DNA of 6,243 bases, taken from Nitrospiraceae bacterium (GTDB taxonomy: Bacteria; Nitrospirota; Thermodesulfovibrionia; Thermodesulfovibrionales; Dissulfurispiraceae). The notes under the pieces are model-generated. The model saw only the letters and a program-made list of their open reading frames with translations. It was not told the DNA's origin and ran no database searches. Position 1 is the stretch's first letter, and the number at the start of each line of letters is the position of its first letter. Made by a program: the position numbers and the translations under genes. Positions 1 through 5,224 of the stretch are shown here, one piece after another. The stretch is from positions 7,273-13,515 of the forward strand of contig PMYY01000168.1 in the NCBI GenBank assembly GCA_003170655.1, given 5' to 3'.

Positions 1-136
1 TTGCAATACAAGTATCTGGCTTGCTTGCAAATACGCTTAATCATTTCGGTAATTGTTGATAGTATTTAACTATAATAATTTTGCGATATGAATTATTGTA
101 GATTTTTAAAATAGTAAGATCACAAAGGAGAATTCC

Positions 137-613
137 ATGAAAAAGGTCACAATTGTTGTATTGCTCACACTCGTTATTTCCACTGTTATATGTTTCGGCT
201 ATACCGTCTATGCATCCGACAACCCCAAATTTACCAAGCATTTCAACCAAAGCCTATTTAATATCACAGACAAGGGTCTCTTCAGCGTGGAAATACTTCT
301 GGACGACATGGAATATCCCAAACTGGGTAAAGATGTAATCGGCATCGTGATACATGACCAACACGACAAGGACGTGGAAGGGGCAGCCATAAAGATTACA
401 GCGATGCCTGAGGGTCAAGCTGGAGCTCCTGCGCCGGTCATAAAGGACAGGGGCGACGGTCTTTATACGGTTTCAAACATCAACCTGAAGAAGAGCGGTA
501 AATGGGAGCTCACGATAGATGTCAGGAAGGCTGAATTCGAAGACAGGGCGTCTTTCCGCTTCCCCGATGTTCTGAATACGTCCCTGCACAAAGGACAATA
601 CTCGGCAGACTGA
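137..613 (+). CDS. Exported FixH/YtkA-like domain protein
   Basis: Predicted 158-residue exported or membrane-anchored protein with a small beta-sandwich domain of the FixH/YtkA-like type. Residues 1-26 form a signal peptide or N-terminal anchor: a KK start, a hydrophobic run from about 4 to 24, and a VYA-type cleavage site after residue 26. The core, residues about 60-130, follows the family layout: a D-x-x-x-x-x-V-E-G-A segment (74-83), a MP-x-G turn (90-93), D-x-G-D-G-x-Y-T-V (104-112) and a SGKWEL strand (120-125). Family members are small periplasmic-facing proteins, some linked to copper or cytochrome oxidase maturation; the specific role here is unknown. The start is supported by AAGGAG at 125-130, six bases before the ATG. 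A TATAAT lies at 71-76 but has no convincing -35 partner. The upstream DNA is very AT-rich. The gene stands alone, with a decayed fragment behind it. Domain assignment is moderately sure; function is not. Confidence 0.8.
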   Translation: MKKVTIVVLLTLVISTVICFGYTVYASDNPKFTKHFNQSLFNITDKGLFSVEILLDDMEYPKLGKDVIGIVIHDQHDKDVEGAAIKITAMPEGQAGAPAPVIKDRGDGLYTVSNINLKKSGKWELTIDVRKAEFEDRASFRFPDVLNTSLHKGQYSAD

Positions 614-634
614 TCGCGACATCCGCCGTCCAGT

Positions 635-813
635 CTACGCTTTGAGCCATTTGGCTCGCTTCTCACTTCTACAGCGCACAATAGCATCGTCGGCGTAGCG
701 CTCGAAAGGAATAGTGAGGTAGTTTCGTTTCATCCATTCGTCAAACGCATAGTGGAGGAAAAGCTTCTCAAGCAGAGGACTTGCAACACCCCTTGGGGCG
801 TGCCCCTATCTTC
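635..813 (-). pseudogene. Group II intron reverse transcriptase/maturase fragment
   Basis: Remnant of a group II intron-encoded reverse transcriptase, readable only on the minus strand and only with one frame change. Reading leftwards from about 807, the first frame gives RGTPQG, the conserved motif before the fingers/palm junction. A single base appears to be lost at about 788-789, after which the other frame gives VASPLLEKLFLHYAFDEWM, then FERYADDAIVRCRSEKRAKWLKA, then a TAG stop at 635-637. The Y-A-D-D catalytic box is at 686-697. An intact protein of this family is about 400-500 residues; fewer than 60 codons remain here, and neither the N-terminal RT domain, the maturase X domain nor any intron RNA domain V/VI structure is visible. 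It lies between the FixH-like gene and the kinase operon and is best read as a dead relic of a past insertion. Family assignment is confident from the motif order and spacing; exact limits are not. Confidence 0.8.
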
Positions 814-1000
814 CGTAATTATTCTCTGCAACTATTATGACATCCCGTGCGGTGATACCTCTTTAGGCATCTTGATATGAACCTGTTACAATCATCGAAT
901 AGAGAATCATTATCTGGACCAAGATATTGTGAGATAAACGTCAATAGACAATTATTCTTCGAAAAGGGGAAGATCTTTAACAGGGTAGCAGGAGACTGCG
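814..1000. other. Intergenic region with no recognised gene
   Basis: No supported coding region is visible between the reverse transcriptase remnant and the kinase leader ORF. The minus strand next to the remnant is interrupted by stops in every frame, so any further intron or maturase sequence has decayed beyond recognition. The operon promoter should be here. Hexamers resembling TTGATA (872-877) and TACAAT (887-892) occur but are only 9 bases apart, so no promoter is called. Confidence 0.5.
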
Positions 1001-1072
1001 ATGGCTGTGAAGAAGCAAGCCTCTAAGAAGGCCCATACCGAACCAAGGGATAGTGCAGAGGTGAGCCAGTAA
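1001..1072 (+). CDS. 23-codon basic leader ORF overlapping the kinase start
   Basis: Small ORF encoding a 23-residue lysine-rich peptide beginning MAVKKQASKK. It has its own good ribosome binding site, AGGAG at 990-994, six bases before the ATG. Its TAA stop (1070-1072) shares one base with the kinase ATG (1072-1074), a TAATG arrangement typical of translational coupling. Related PAS kinases often begin with a basic, Lys/Ala-rich leader of this kind fused in frame before the R-A-E-E-x-L segment. Two readings are therefore possible: a real coupled leader peptide, or the original kinase N-terminus cut off by a one- or two-base indel. The kinase has a separate SD-like AGAGGTGA at 1057-1064, which favours genuine initiation at 1072. 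No known function for the peptide itself. Confidence 0.45.
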   Translation: MAVKKQASKKAHTEPRDSAEVSQ

Positions 1073-1704
1073 TGTCAGATAAAATTTCAGACCTTCGCCT
1101 GCGGGCCGAGGAGATGCTGCGAAAGCAGCTCGAAGCATTAGACAAGATTCCGCCAGCCGATGTGCAGCGCCTAGTTCACGAGCTTCGTATACACCAGATT
1201 GAGCTGGAGATGCAGAATGATGAGCTTCGCCGCACTCAGCAGGAACTCGAAGCATCTCGAGAGAAATATTTTGACCTTTATGACCTGGCCCCGGTGGGAT
1301 ATGTTTCCATCAATGAAAATGGAATAATTCTGGAGTCTAATCTCACCGCTGCCTTCATGCTGAGTCAAGAGAGAAGTTATCTGGTCGGACAGCTGTTTAC
1401 TCGCTTAATATTTAGGGAAGATCAGAACATCTACTATGGTTGCCACAAACAGCTTGTTGAAACGCGTGAAAATCAGATTTGTCGGATTAGGATGGTCAAA
1501 AAAGATGGGAACCCCTTATGGGTGCGAATCAATATAAGCATCGCTCAGGGCATTGACGGCTCGACGAGGTTCCGGGCAGTCATCATCGACATCAGCGAAA
1601 GAAAACAGGTCGATGAAAAACTCTCGCAGGTCATGGAGGAATTGACTCGATCCAATGAAGAACTCGAAAAGTTCGCCTATGTAGCGTCGCATGACCTGCA
1701 GTAA
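1072..1704 (+). CDS. PAS sensor histidine kinase, N-terminal half (truncated by nonsense codon)
   Basis: First 210 residues of a sensor histidine kinase, ended by an in-frame TAA. Residues 1-63 are a cytoplasmic, charged alpha-helical region containing a VHELRIHQIELEMQNDELRR segment (35-54), which commonly precedes PAS domains in environmental kinases. Residues about 65-175 are one PAS domain with its PAC tail (DLAPVGYVSI at 71-80, VKKDGNPLWV at 142-151, IIDISERK at 171-178). A second coiled coil (179-200) leads into the HisKA H-box, where FAYVASHDLQ holds the phospho-acceptor His207. The chain stops at the next codon, exactly where family members have E-P-L-R. The following codons (CCG CTA CGA ATG) continue the kinase in the same frame, so this is a broken gene, not a natural end. 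No membrane segment or signal peptide is seen, so the sensor would be cytoplasmic; the PAS ligand cannot be inferred. SD-like AGAGGTGA at 1057-1064 supports the start. Confidence 0.85.
   Translation: MSDKISDLRLRAEEMLRKQLEALDKIPPADVQRLVHELRIHQIELEMQNDELRRTQQELEASREKYFDLYDLAPVGYVSINENGIILESNLTAAFMLSQERSYLVGQLFTRLIFREDQNIYYGCHKQLVETRENQICRIRMVKKDGNPLWVRINISIAQGIDGSTRFRAVIIDISERKQVDEKLSQVMEELTRSNEELEKFAYVASHDLQ
1702..1704 (+). other. In-frame TAA interrupting the histidine kinase
   Basis: The reading frame before (from 1072) and after (through 2337) this codon is identical, and the conserved H-box sequence continues on both sides: SHDLQ, stop, PLRMVSSFARLLKNRY. In this family the interrupted position is usually Glu, so one G-to-T change (GAA to TAA) explains it. 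TAA is not a selenocysteine or pyrrolysine codon, so programmed recoding is unlikely. A real nonsense mutation or a base-calling error both fit. Confidence 0.85.
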
Positions 1705-1713
1705 CCGCTACGA

Positions 1714-2337
1714 ATGGTATCAAGCTTTGCGCGACTCCTGAAAAATCGGTATAAGGGGAAACTCGACCAGGACGCCGACGACTTCATAAACTTTGCTGTG
1801 GATGGGGCCAACCGGATGCAGGTACTAATCACTGACCTGCTCGCTTATTCCAGAGTTGGAAGATGGGGCAATGAATTCAAAGAGGAATCCTCTGACGCCG
1901 TGCTTGAACGTGCATTGTCGAATCTGAAGGTAGTTGTTGAGCAGCGCGGCGCGGTGGTTACCAGGGACCCTTTGCCTGTTATGATGGGCGATGACTCCCA
2001 GCTTGCGCAGCTGTTTCAGAACCTTATAGGTAATGCGGTCAAGTTTTGCAAAGACAGGACACCACATATTCACGTCTCTTCTGAACGAAGGGGAAATAAA
2101 TGGGTCTTTTCGGTCCGTGACAATGGTATCGGCATAGCGCCCGAATATTTCGAGCGTATTTTTTTAATCTTTCAGCGACTGCACGGCAAACAAGAGTATC
2201 CAGGGACCGGCATAGGCCTCGCAATCTGCAGGAAGGTCGCAGAGCGACATGGCGGAAGGATCTGGGTGGAATCGGAGCCGGGTTCGGGCTCGACTTTTTA
2301 TTTCACAATACCTATGGAAAGGGAGATTAAACCATGA
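1714..2337 (+). CDS. Histidine kinase C-terminal half (DHp remainder plus HATPase)
   Basis: Continuation of the kinase beyond the TAA at 1702-1704, in the same frame, 207 residues from the first ATG. Residues 1-50 are the rest of the HisKA dimerisation helices, in the style of phytochrome-like kinases (RLLKNRYKGKLDQDADDFI at 7-25, MQVLITDLLAYSRVG at 35-49). Residues about 90-200 are an intact HATPase domain: N-box QNLIGNAVKF (102-111), G1 box DNGIGIAP (136-143), F-box around ERIFLIFQRL (147-156), and G2 box GTGIGLAICRK (164-174). All ATP-binding motifs look sound, but the phospho-acceptor histidine is on the other fragment. There is no SD sequence before 1714, though this ATG lies only nine bases past the TAA, so termination-reinitiation could make some product. 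The gene ends at a TGA that overlaps the response regulator start. Functionally it forms one gene with 1072-1704. Confidence 0.8.
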   Translation: MVSSFARLLKNRYKGKLDQDADDFINFAVDGANRMQVLITDLLAYSRVGRWGNEFKEESSDAVLERALSNLKVVVEQRGAVVTRDPLPVMMGDDSQLAQLFQNLIGNAVKFCKDRTPHIHVSSERRGNKWVFSVRDNGIGIAPEYFERIFLIFQRLHGKQEYPGTGIGLAICRKVAERHGGRIWVESEPGSGSTFYFTIPMEREIKP

Positions 2338-2783
2338 TGAATAACGATCAGCCCATAGAAATCTTATTAGTGGAAGACAATCCCGGAGATGTACGTTTGA
2401 CCCTTGAGGTCATGAAGGATGCCAGGGTACGCAACCATATGAGTATGGTCAAAGACGGAGTCGAGGCACTGGCGTTTCTCAGACGCGAAGGGGACTTCGC
2501 TGACGCACCCCGTCCGGACCTGATACTTCTCGACCTGAACCTGCCGAAGAAGGACGGCAGGGAAGTGCTGGCTGATATAAAGGCCGACCCTACCCTGAGG
2601 CGCATACCAGTGGTAGTCTTGACGGTCTCCAAGGATGAAGAGGACATCCTGAAGTCGTACGACCTTTATGCCAACTGTTACGTTACTAAGCCGATCAATA
2701 TGGAGCAATTCATAGCTGTTGTGAGATCCATCGAGGACTTCTGGCTGACCATTGTCAAATTACCGCACGATATCAAGAGATGA
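2334..2783 (+). CDS. Rcp1-like single-domain response regulator
   Basis: Complete 149-residue stand-alone receiver (REC) protein with no output domain. The acidic pocket is E14-D15 in the LLVEDNPGD segment (11-19). The phospho-acceptor is D67 in LILLDLNLP (63-71), followed by T97 in VVLTVSKDEED (94-104) and K119 in CYVTKP (115-120), so all catalytic and switch residues are present. The NPGDVRLTLE and ANCYVTKP signatures resemble the Rcp1 class that partners phytochrome-type kinases, matching the HisKA style of the upstream kinase. Its ATG overlaps the kinase stop in an ATGATGA junction and GGGAG lies at 2321-2325, eight bases before the first ATG, so it is probably translationally coupled to the kinase. 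It also overlaps the next, broken gene by four bases (ATGA). It would normally pass phosphate on or act by protein-protein contact. With the upstream kinase interrupted it may be an orphan or serve another kinase. Confidence 0.92.
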   Translation: MMNNDQPIEILLVEDNPGDVRLTLEVMKDARVRNHMSMVKDGVEALAFLRREGDFADAPRPDLILLDLNLPKKDGREVLADIKADPTLRRIPVVVLTVSKDEEDILKSYDLYANCYVTKPINMEQFIAVVRSIEDFWLTIVKLPHDIKR

Positions 2784-2997
2784 GTGATAATCCTATACGG
2801 ATATTATTGATCGAAAACTTGAAAAACTCTGAACGAATATTCGGAATGTTTCAGCGGCTTAACACGGACCGCCAGGAAATGGCATAGAGTTGCAACTTGC
2901 AAACAGATTGTCGAACGGCATGGTGGCCGCTTGGGTAGAGTCTAATACGGGAGTCGGAGCAATTTTCCGCTTTTCACTTGCTTTTGAAAATAACTGA
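2780..2997 (+). pseudogene. Deleted and frameshifted hybrid response regulator-histidine kinase remnant
   Basis: The ATG at 2780 overlaps the upstream stop and opens with MSDNPIRILLIE, the normal first strand of a receiver domain. Within about 12 residues the sequence changes to SERIFGMFQRL, the F-box region of a HATPase domain, so nearly all of the receiver, the linker and the kinase core have been lost. A TAG ends that frame at 2885-2887. A second frame then reads VATCKQIVERHGG and a third reads WVESNTGVGAIFRFSLAFENN with a TGA at 2995-2997. Put together these align with the last residues of the neighbouring kinase (ERIFLIFQRL, AICRKVAERHGG, WVESEPGSGSTFYFTIP). The parent was probably a REC-(PAS)-HisKA-HATPase protein, the third member of this operon. 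It cannot be functional as it stands. Confidence 0.75.
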
Positions 2998-3204
2998 TTC
3001 TCTCGAAAGCAATACCGCTTTCCAAGTGTTTGATCGTATTCGAAACGAACAGCCGGAGAAAGTAGCACAACGTTGATTACTAGATGGAGTGTTGAAACAA
3101 CCATCGACGATTCCGTTTCTACCCGCCAGTGTATTCAGATTGACCTCTTCGATGCTTTCTGAAAGAACGCCAAATGGCCAAATCGACAATCTGATGTTTT
3201 TTGT
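2998..3204. other. Short intergenic region, no recognised gene
   Basis: This stretch lies between two convergently oriented units. A perfect 6-bp inverted repeat, GAAAGC/GCTTTC, occurs at 3005-3022 but lacks a T-tract on either strand, so it is not called a terminator. Open frames exist on both strands but none has a recognisable motif or a good start. Confidence 0.4.
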
Positions 3205-3834
3205 TCATCTTGTCTCGTTCCGTTTTTGCCCGCCTTCTCCTATTAGAAACTGCTCAAGGGCTTCGTACGACTGCGCTCCGACAAGCTTTGCATTGTTAAC
3301 TACGAAGGTCGGAACTGCGGTTATGCCGAGTGCATGTGACCGCTTCCAGTCAGCATCAACTGCCTGTTCAAAGCTCCGGGCGTCCAGCACTGACTGCGCT
3401 TGATCTCCAGAAAGCCCGATTGATCCGGCCAGCCTGACTAGTTCTTCCGGCTTACCGATGTTGATGCCTTCTACAAAATACGCGCTAAACATCGCCTCAT
3501 GAAATTGATCTCCCTTGCCCTGAAATTCGGCCCATTTGGACAACTCCTGTGCCAAGCGGCTGTTATAGGTCTTTTGGCGCTCGCCAAAAGGCAGGCCCAG
3601 ATCCAGAGCGACCTTTCGCAGCCTCTGCATCATCTGCACGATGTCCAGATTGCGGCCCGCAAAGAGTTCATTCAAAGATAGACCATCAGCTGGCGTGTCG
3701 GGGTGGAGAGGAAACGAAACCCATTGGACAATTATGTCATAATGTTTTCTTAGTTTCTCAATACGCACGGTACTGAAATAGCACCATGGTCAGATATAAT
3801 CGGAAAATACTTCAAAGAGTAATGGAGCGACCAT
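3205..3834 (-). CDS. Selenocysteine-containing DsbA/FrnE-like thioredoxin-fold oxidoreductase
   Basis: DsbA-superfamily protein of the FrnE-like, presumably cytoplasmic type, likely catalysing thiol-disulfide or related redox chemistry. Read from the ATG at 3834 it is 209 residues. The first strand LLFEVFSDYI (5-14) leads directly into U-P-W-C (15-18), the position of the family's catalytic C-x-x-C, with TGA at codon 15 (3790-3792). The rest is typical: RIEKLRKHY helix, VSFPLHPDTP strand/loop, a large helical insertion, then the cis-proline motif GITAVPTFVV with Pro175. There is no signal peptide. GGAGG (3840-3844), five bases before the ATG, decides the start. A conventional reading from the internal GTG at 3768 would lack the active site and its beta strand. 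A SECIS-like hairpin follows the TGA. The alternative is a pseudogene with a nonsense mutation at exactly the catalytic cysteine, which is much less likely given the intact remainder. The gene is transcribed away from the cytochrome pair and shares no operon here. Confidence 0.88.
3756..3778 (-). promoter_or_regulatory. Candidate bacterial SECIS hairpin
   Basis: In the mRNA, nucleotides 12-20 after the UGA (UUUCAGUAC) pair with nucleotides 26-34 (GUAUUGAGA), giving nine base pairs including two G-U pairs. They close a five-base loop, CGUGC. Bacterial SECIS elements lie inside the coding region just downstream of UGA, with a G in the first two loop bases and a UGA-to-loop distance of roughly 16-37 bases; here the loop starts 21 bases after the UGA and its second base is G. 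An alternative nearer hairpin (CAUGGUGCU with AGUACCGUG, loop AUUUC) overlaps and competes with it. The pairing was found by eye, not by energy calculation. Confidence 0.6.
3790..3792 (-). other. Selenocysteine UGA codon (U of the UPWC active site)
   Basis: The codon reads TGA on the minus strand, in frame with both the upstream 14 codons and the downstream 194. It falls exactly on the first catalytic cysteine position of the DsbA fold. UxxC variants of DsbA/FrnE-like proteins are an established selenoprotein class in anaerobic bacteria. Confidence 0.82.
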
Positions 3835-3839
3835 TCGAA

Positions 3840-3844
3840 CCTCC
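3840..3844 (-). promoter_or_regulatory. Ribosome binding site of the selenoprotein gene
   Basis: GGAGG (continuing into T) on the minus strand, five bases before the ATG at 3834. It is the strongest Shine-Dalgarno match near this gene and it fixes the start upstream of the in-frame TGA. Confidence 0.75.
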
Positions 3845-3907
3845 AAAATTAAATCTTGAAGCACGCGGGCCGTACTGAAGGATATAAACGCTCCGGCTTT
3901 GATCTTA

Positions 3908-3913
3908 ATTATA
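3908..3913 (-). promoter_or_regulatory. Possible -10 box for the selenoprotein gene
   Basis: A perfect TATAAT on the minus strand would start transcription about 65 bases before the ATG. No good -35 hexamer is found 16-18 bases upstream; the nearby TTGACA at 3953-3958 is too far away. The surrounding DNA is AT-rich, so a chance match is possible. Confidence 0.25.
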
Positions 3914-4134
3914 GATGAAAATATCTGAGAAATGATGATTATTAAAAGAATGTGTCAAGATCCGTTCTTATTTTCTGATTAAAGTCATCTAAAAAGCCAG
4001 GAAACAAGAGACGATTGTTTTTCTGGTACCCCGCACCTTCAACATATTGAAGACCAATCAAGGTTTCCACCAGTTATAGGTATAATGGCCATCATTCTGG
4101 CGACTTCAAGAGTTCTTTCCCGAAACCTACCGCG

Positions 4135-4163
4135 TTGACATTGAAGTTATTTATCTATATTTT
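4135..4163 (+). promoter_or_regulatory. Sigma70-like promoter of the cytochrome-porin pair
   Basis: A perfect -35 hexamer TTGACA at 4135-4140 is followed after 17 bases by TATTTT at 4158-4163 (or TATATT after 15 bases). A perfect 7-bp inverted repeat, TATATTT and AAATATA with a seven-base spacer, covers 4156-4176 and overlaps the -10 region, so it could be an operator, although such repeats arise easily in AT-rich DNA. Transcription from here would leave a leader of about 115 bases before the cytochrome start. Confidence 0.5.
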
Positions 4164-4272
4164 ATTAGGAAATATAATTATTAGAAAACCATGCAGCCAC
4201 TTGGCAACAATAGACATACCTTTTTATCGAACAATAAATTTCAGTATTATTTTCAATTTCGATTCGAACGAT

Positions 4273-4279
4273 GGGGAGG
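4273..4279 (+). promoter_or_regulatory. Ribosome binding site deciding the cytochrome start
   Basis: GGGGAGG lies six bases before the ATG at 4286 and overlaps the alternative in-frame ATG at 4271, which has no site of its own. The start at 4286 also gives a cleaner signal peptide beginning MKR. Confidence 0.75.
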
Positions 4280-4285
4280 ATATTG

Positions 4286-5215
4286 ATGAAAAGAATCTTG
4301 GGCGGAGTATTTATCTTATCGATCGTATATTTTCTGCTGGGACCAAATTCTCTAGCAATCGCAGCAGAGAAGGCTGAATTCGCTGGTGTTGATGCTTGCA
4401 AAAAATGCCACGAAGATTATTACAACAGTTATGTTTCGTCTATTCACGCTAAAAAGAAGATACCGGGCACTCCCGCCAAACAAGACGCCTGCGAGTCCTG
4501 TCATGGGGCAGGAATAGAGCATGTTAGCAAAGGCGGAGGCAAAGGCGCGGGAGGTATTTTTGTATTTGACAAAAAAGGAGATCCGAAGGCGAGAGCAGCC
4601 AAATGTCTGGCATGCCATGAAGAATCCAAAAGTCTGGCTTTTTGGGATATAGGAGCCCATAGGAAAAATGACGTTTCCTGCGATGATTGTCATAAGATTC
4701 ATGCACCTGTTGCGCAAAGCTTGAAATTTGATGAAAATCAACTCTGTTTCACATGCCATCAGGATATAAAATCCATGTTCAACAGGCAATCTCACCACCC
4801 GGTTAAAGAAGGACTGATTAAATGCTCGAATTGCCACGATGTACATGGCGGATTTGGCAAGCATATGATCAAAGCTGACTCAATCAACGAACTATGCTAT
4901 GAATGCCACGCCGAAAAAAGAGGTCCCTTTATGTGGGAACATCCTCCGGTGGAAAAAAACTGTCTGAACTGCCACGAGGCTCACGGTAGCAGCCATGGCA
5001 GACTTCTTGAGCGGAAACTTCCTCAGCTTTGCCAGAATTGCCACGATGTTCAGGCGGGAGGTCACTTCTCGGAAGCCTATACCTCGTTCCATTCTTTCAA
5101 TGGAGCGGCTACGGGTGATAAAAACAAGTTTTATGGTCGTTCCTGCGTTAACTGTCACACAAACATTCACGGAAGCAACGGCCCCGCTGCTGCCGGACAA
5201 TTATTTCTACGATAG
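4286..5215 (+). CDS. Periplasmic decaheme c-type cytochrome, MtrA/DmsE family
   Basis: Exported 309-residue multiheme cytochrome that would carry electrons across the periplasm into an outer-membrane porin. A signal peptide covers residues 1 to about 26-27 (MKR, hydrophobic 4-18, A-I-A-A cleavage region). Exactly ten CxxCH haem-binding motifs follow, at residues 38, 69, 107, 132, 154, 180, 204, 226, 249 and 287 (first Cys of each), the count and length typical of MtrA/DmsE/PioA-type decahemes. Several motifs are followed at short distance by extra histidines (for example KIHAP, DVHGG, EAHGS, NIHGS) suited to distal haem ligation. The C-terminus IHGSN...GQLFLR matches the DmsE-family ending. 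The stop TAG overlaps the AGGAGG of the next gene, so the pair is one translationally coupled unit. Whether electrons flow outward (metal or electrode reduction) or inward (Fe(II) oxidation) cannot be told from this gene. Confidence 0.95.
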   Translation: MKRILGGVFILSIVYFLLGPNSLAIAAEKAEFAGVDACKKCHEDYYNSYVSSIHAKKKIPGTPAKQDACESCHGAGIEHVSKGGGKGAGGIFVFDKKGDPKARAAKCLACHEESKSLAFWDIGAHRKNDVSCDDCHKIHAPVAQSLKFDENQLCFTCHQDIKSMFNRQSHHPVKEGLIKCSNCHDVHGGFGKHMIKADSINELCYECHAEKRGPFMWEHPPVEKNCLNCHEAHGSSHGRLLERKLPQLCQNCHDVQAGGHFSEAYTSFHSFNGAATGDKNKFYGRSCVNCHTNIHGSNGPAAAGQLFLR

Positions 5216-5224
5216 GAGGGACAC

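Larger units (their letters stand above)
3835..4285. other. Divergent intergenic region
   Basis: About 450 bases of AT-rich sequence separate the divergently transcribed selenoprotein and cytochrome genes, with no credible coding region. It holds the ribosome binding site and possible -10 box of the leftward gene, and the promoter and long leader of the rightward pair. A short + strand ORF beginning at 4135 starts at the promoter -35 box and runs into the cytochrome gene in another frame; it is not believed to be real. Confidence 0.6.

Noticed and set aside
644..657. GAGCC-ATTT-GGCTC hairpin as a terminator for the FixH-like gene.
   Set aside because: The stem is only 5 bp, no T-tract follows, and the bases are explained by the reverse transcriptase remnant on the other strand.
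611..835. Possible TGA readthrough extending the FixH-like protein, since the frame after its stop stays open for about 85 codons.
   Set aside because: The open stretch lies antisense to the reverse transcriptase remnant, the domain is complete before the stop, and no redox motif surrounds the TGA.
2348..2708. Minus-strand ORFs of 99 and 113 codons opposite the response regulator.
   Set aside because: They are antisense to a clearly conserved receiver gene and carry no motif of their own.
3005..3022. GAAAGC/GCTTTC inverted repeat as a bidirectional terminator.
   Set aside because: The stem is short with no T-run on either side, and it lies about 180 bases past the leftward gene's stop.
3089..3403. 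Plus-strand ORF of 104 codons starting MLKQPSTIPF.
   Set aside because: Most of it is antisense to the DsbA/FrnE-like gene, and it has no ribosome binding site or recognisable domain.
4271..4285. Upstream in-frame ATG at 4271 as the cytochrome start.
   Set aside because: It overlaps the GGGGAGG that serves the ATG at 4286 and has no ribosome binding site itself.
4135..4377. Plus-strand ORF of 80 codons before the cytochrome.
   Set aside because: Its start sits on the promoter -35 box, it has no ribosome binding site, and it overlaps the cytochrome signal peptide in another frame.
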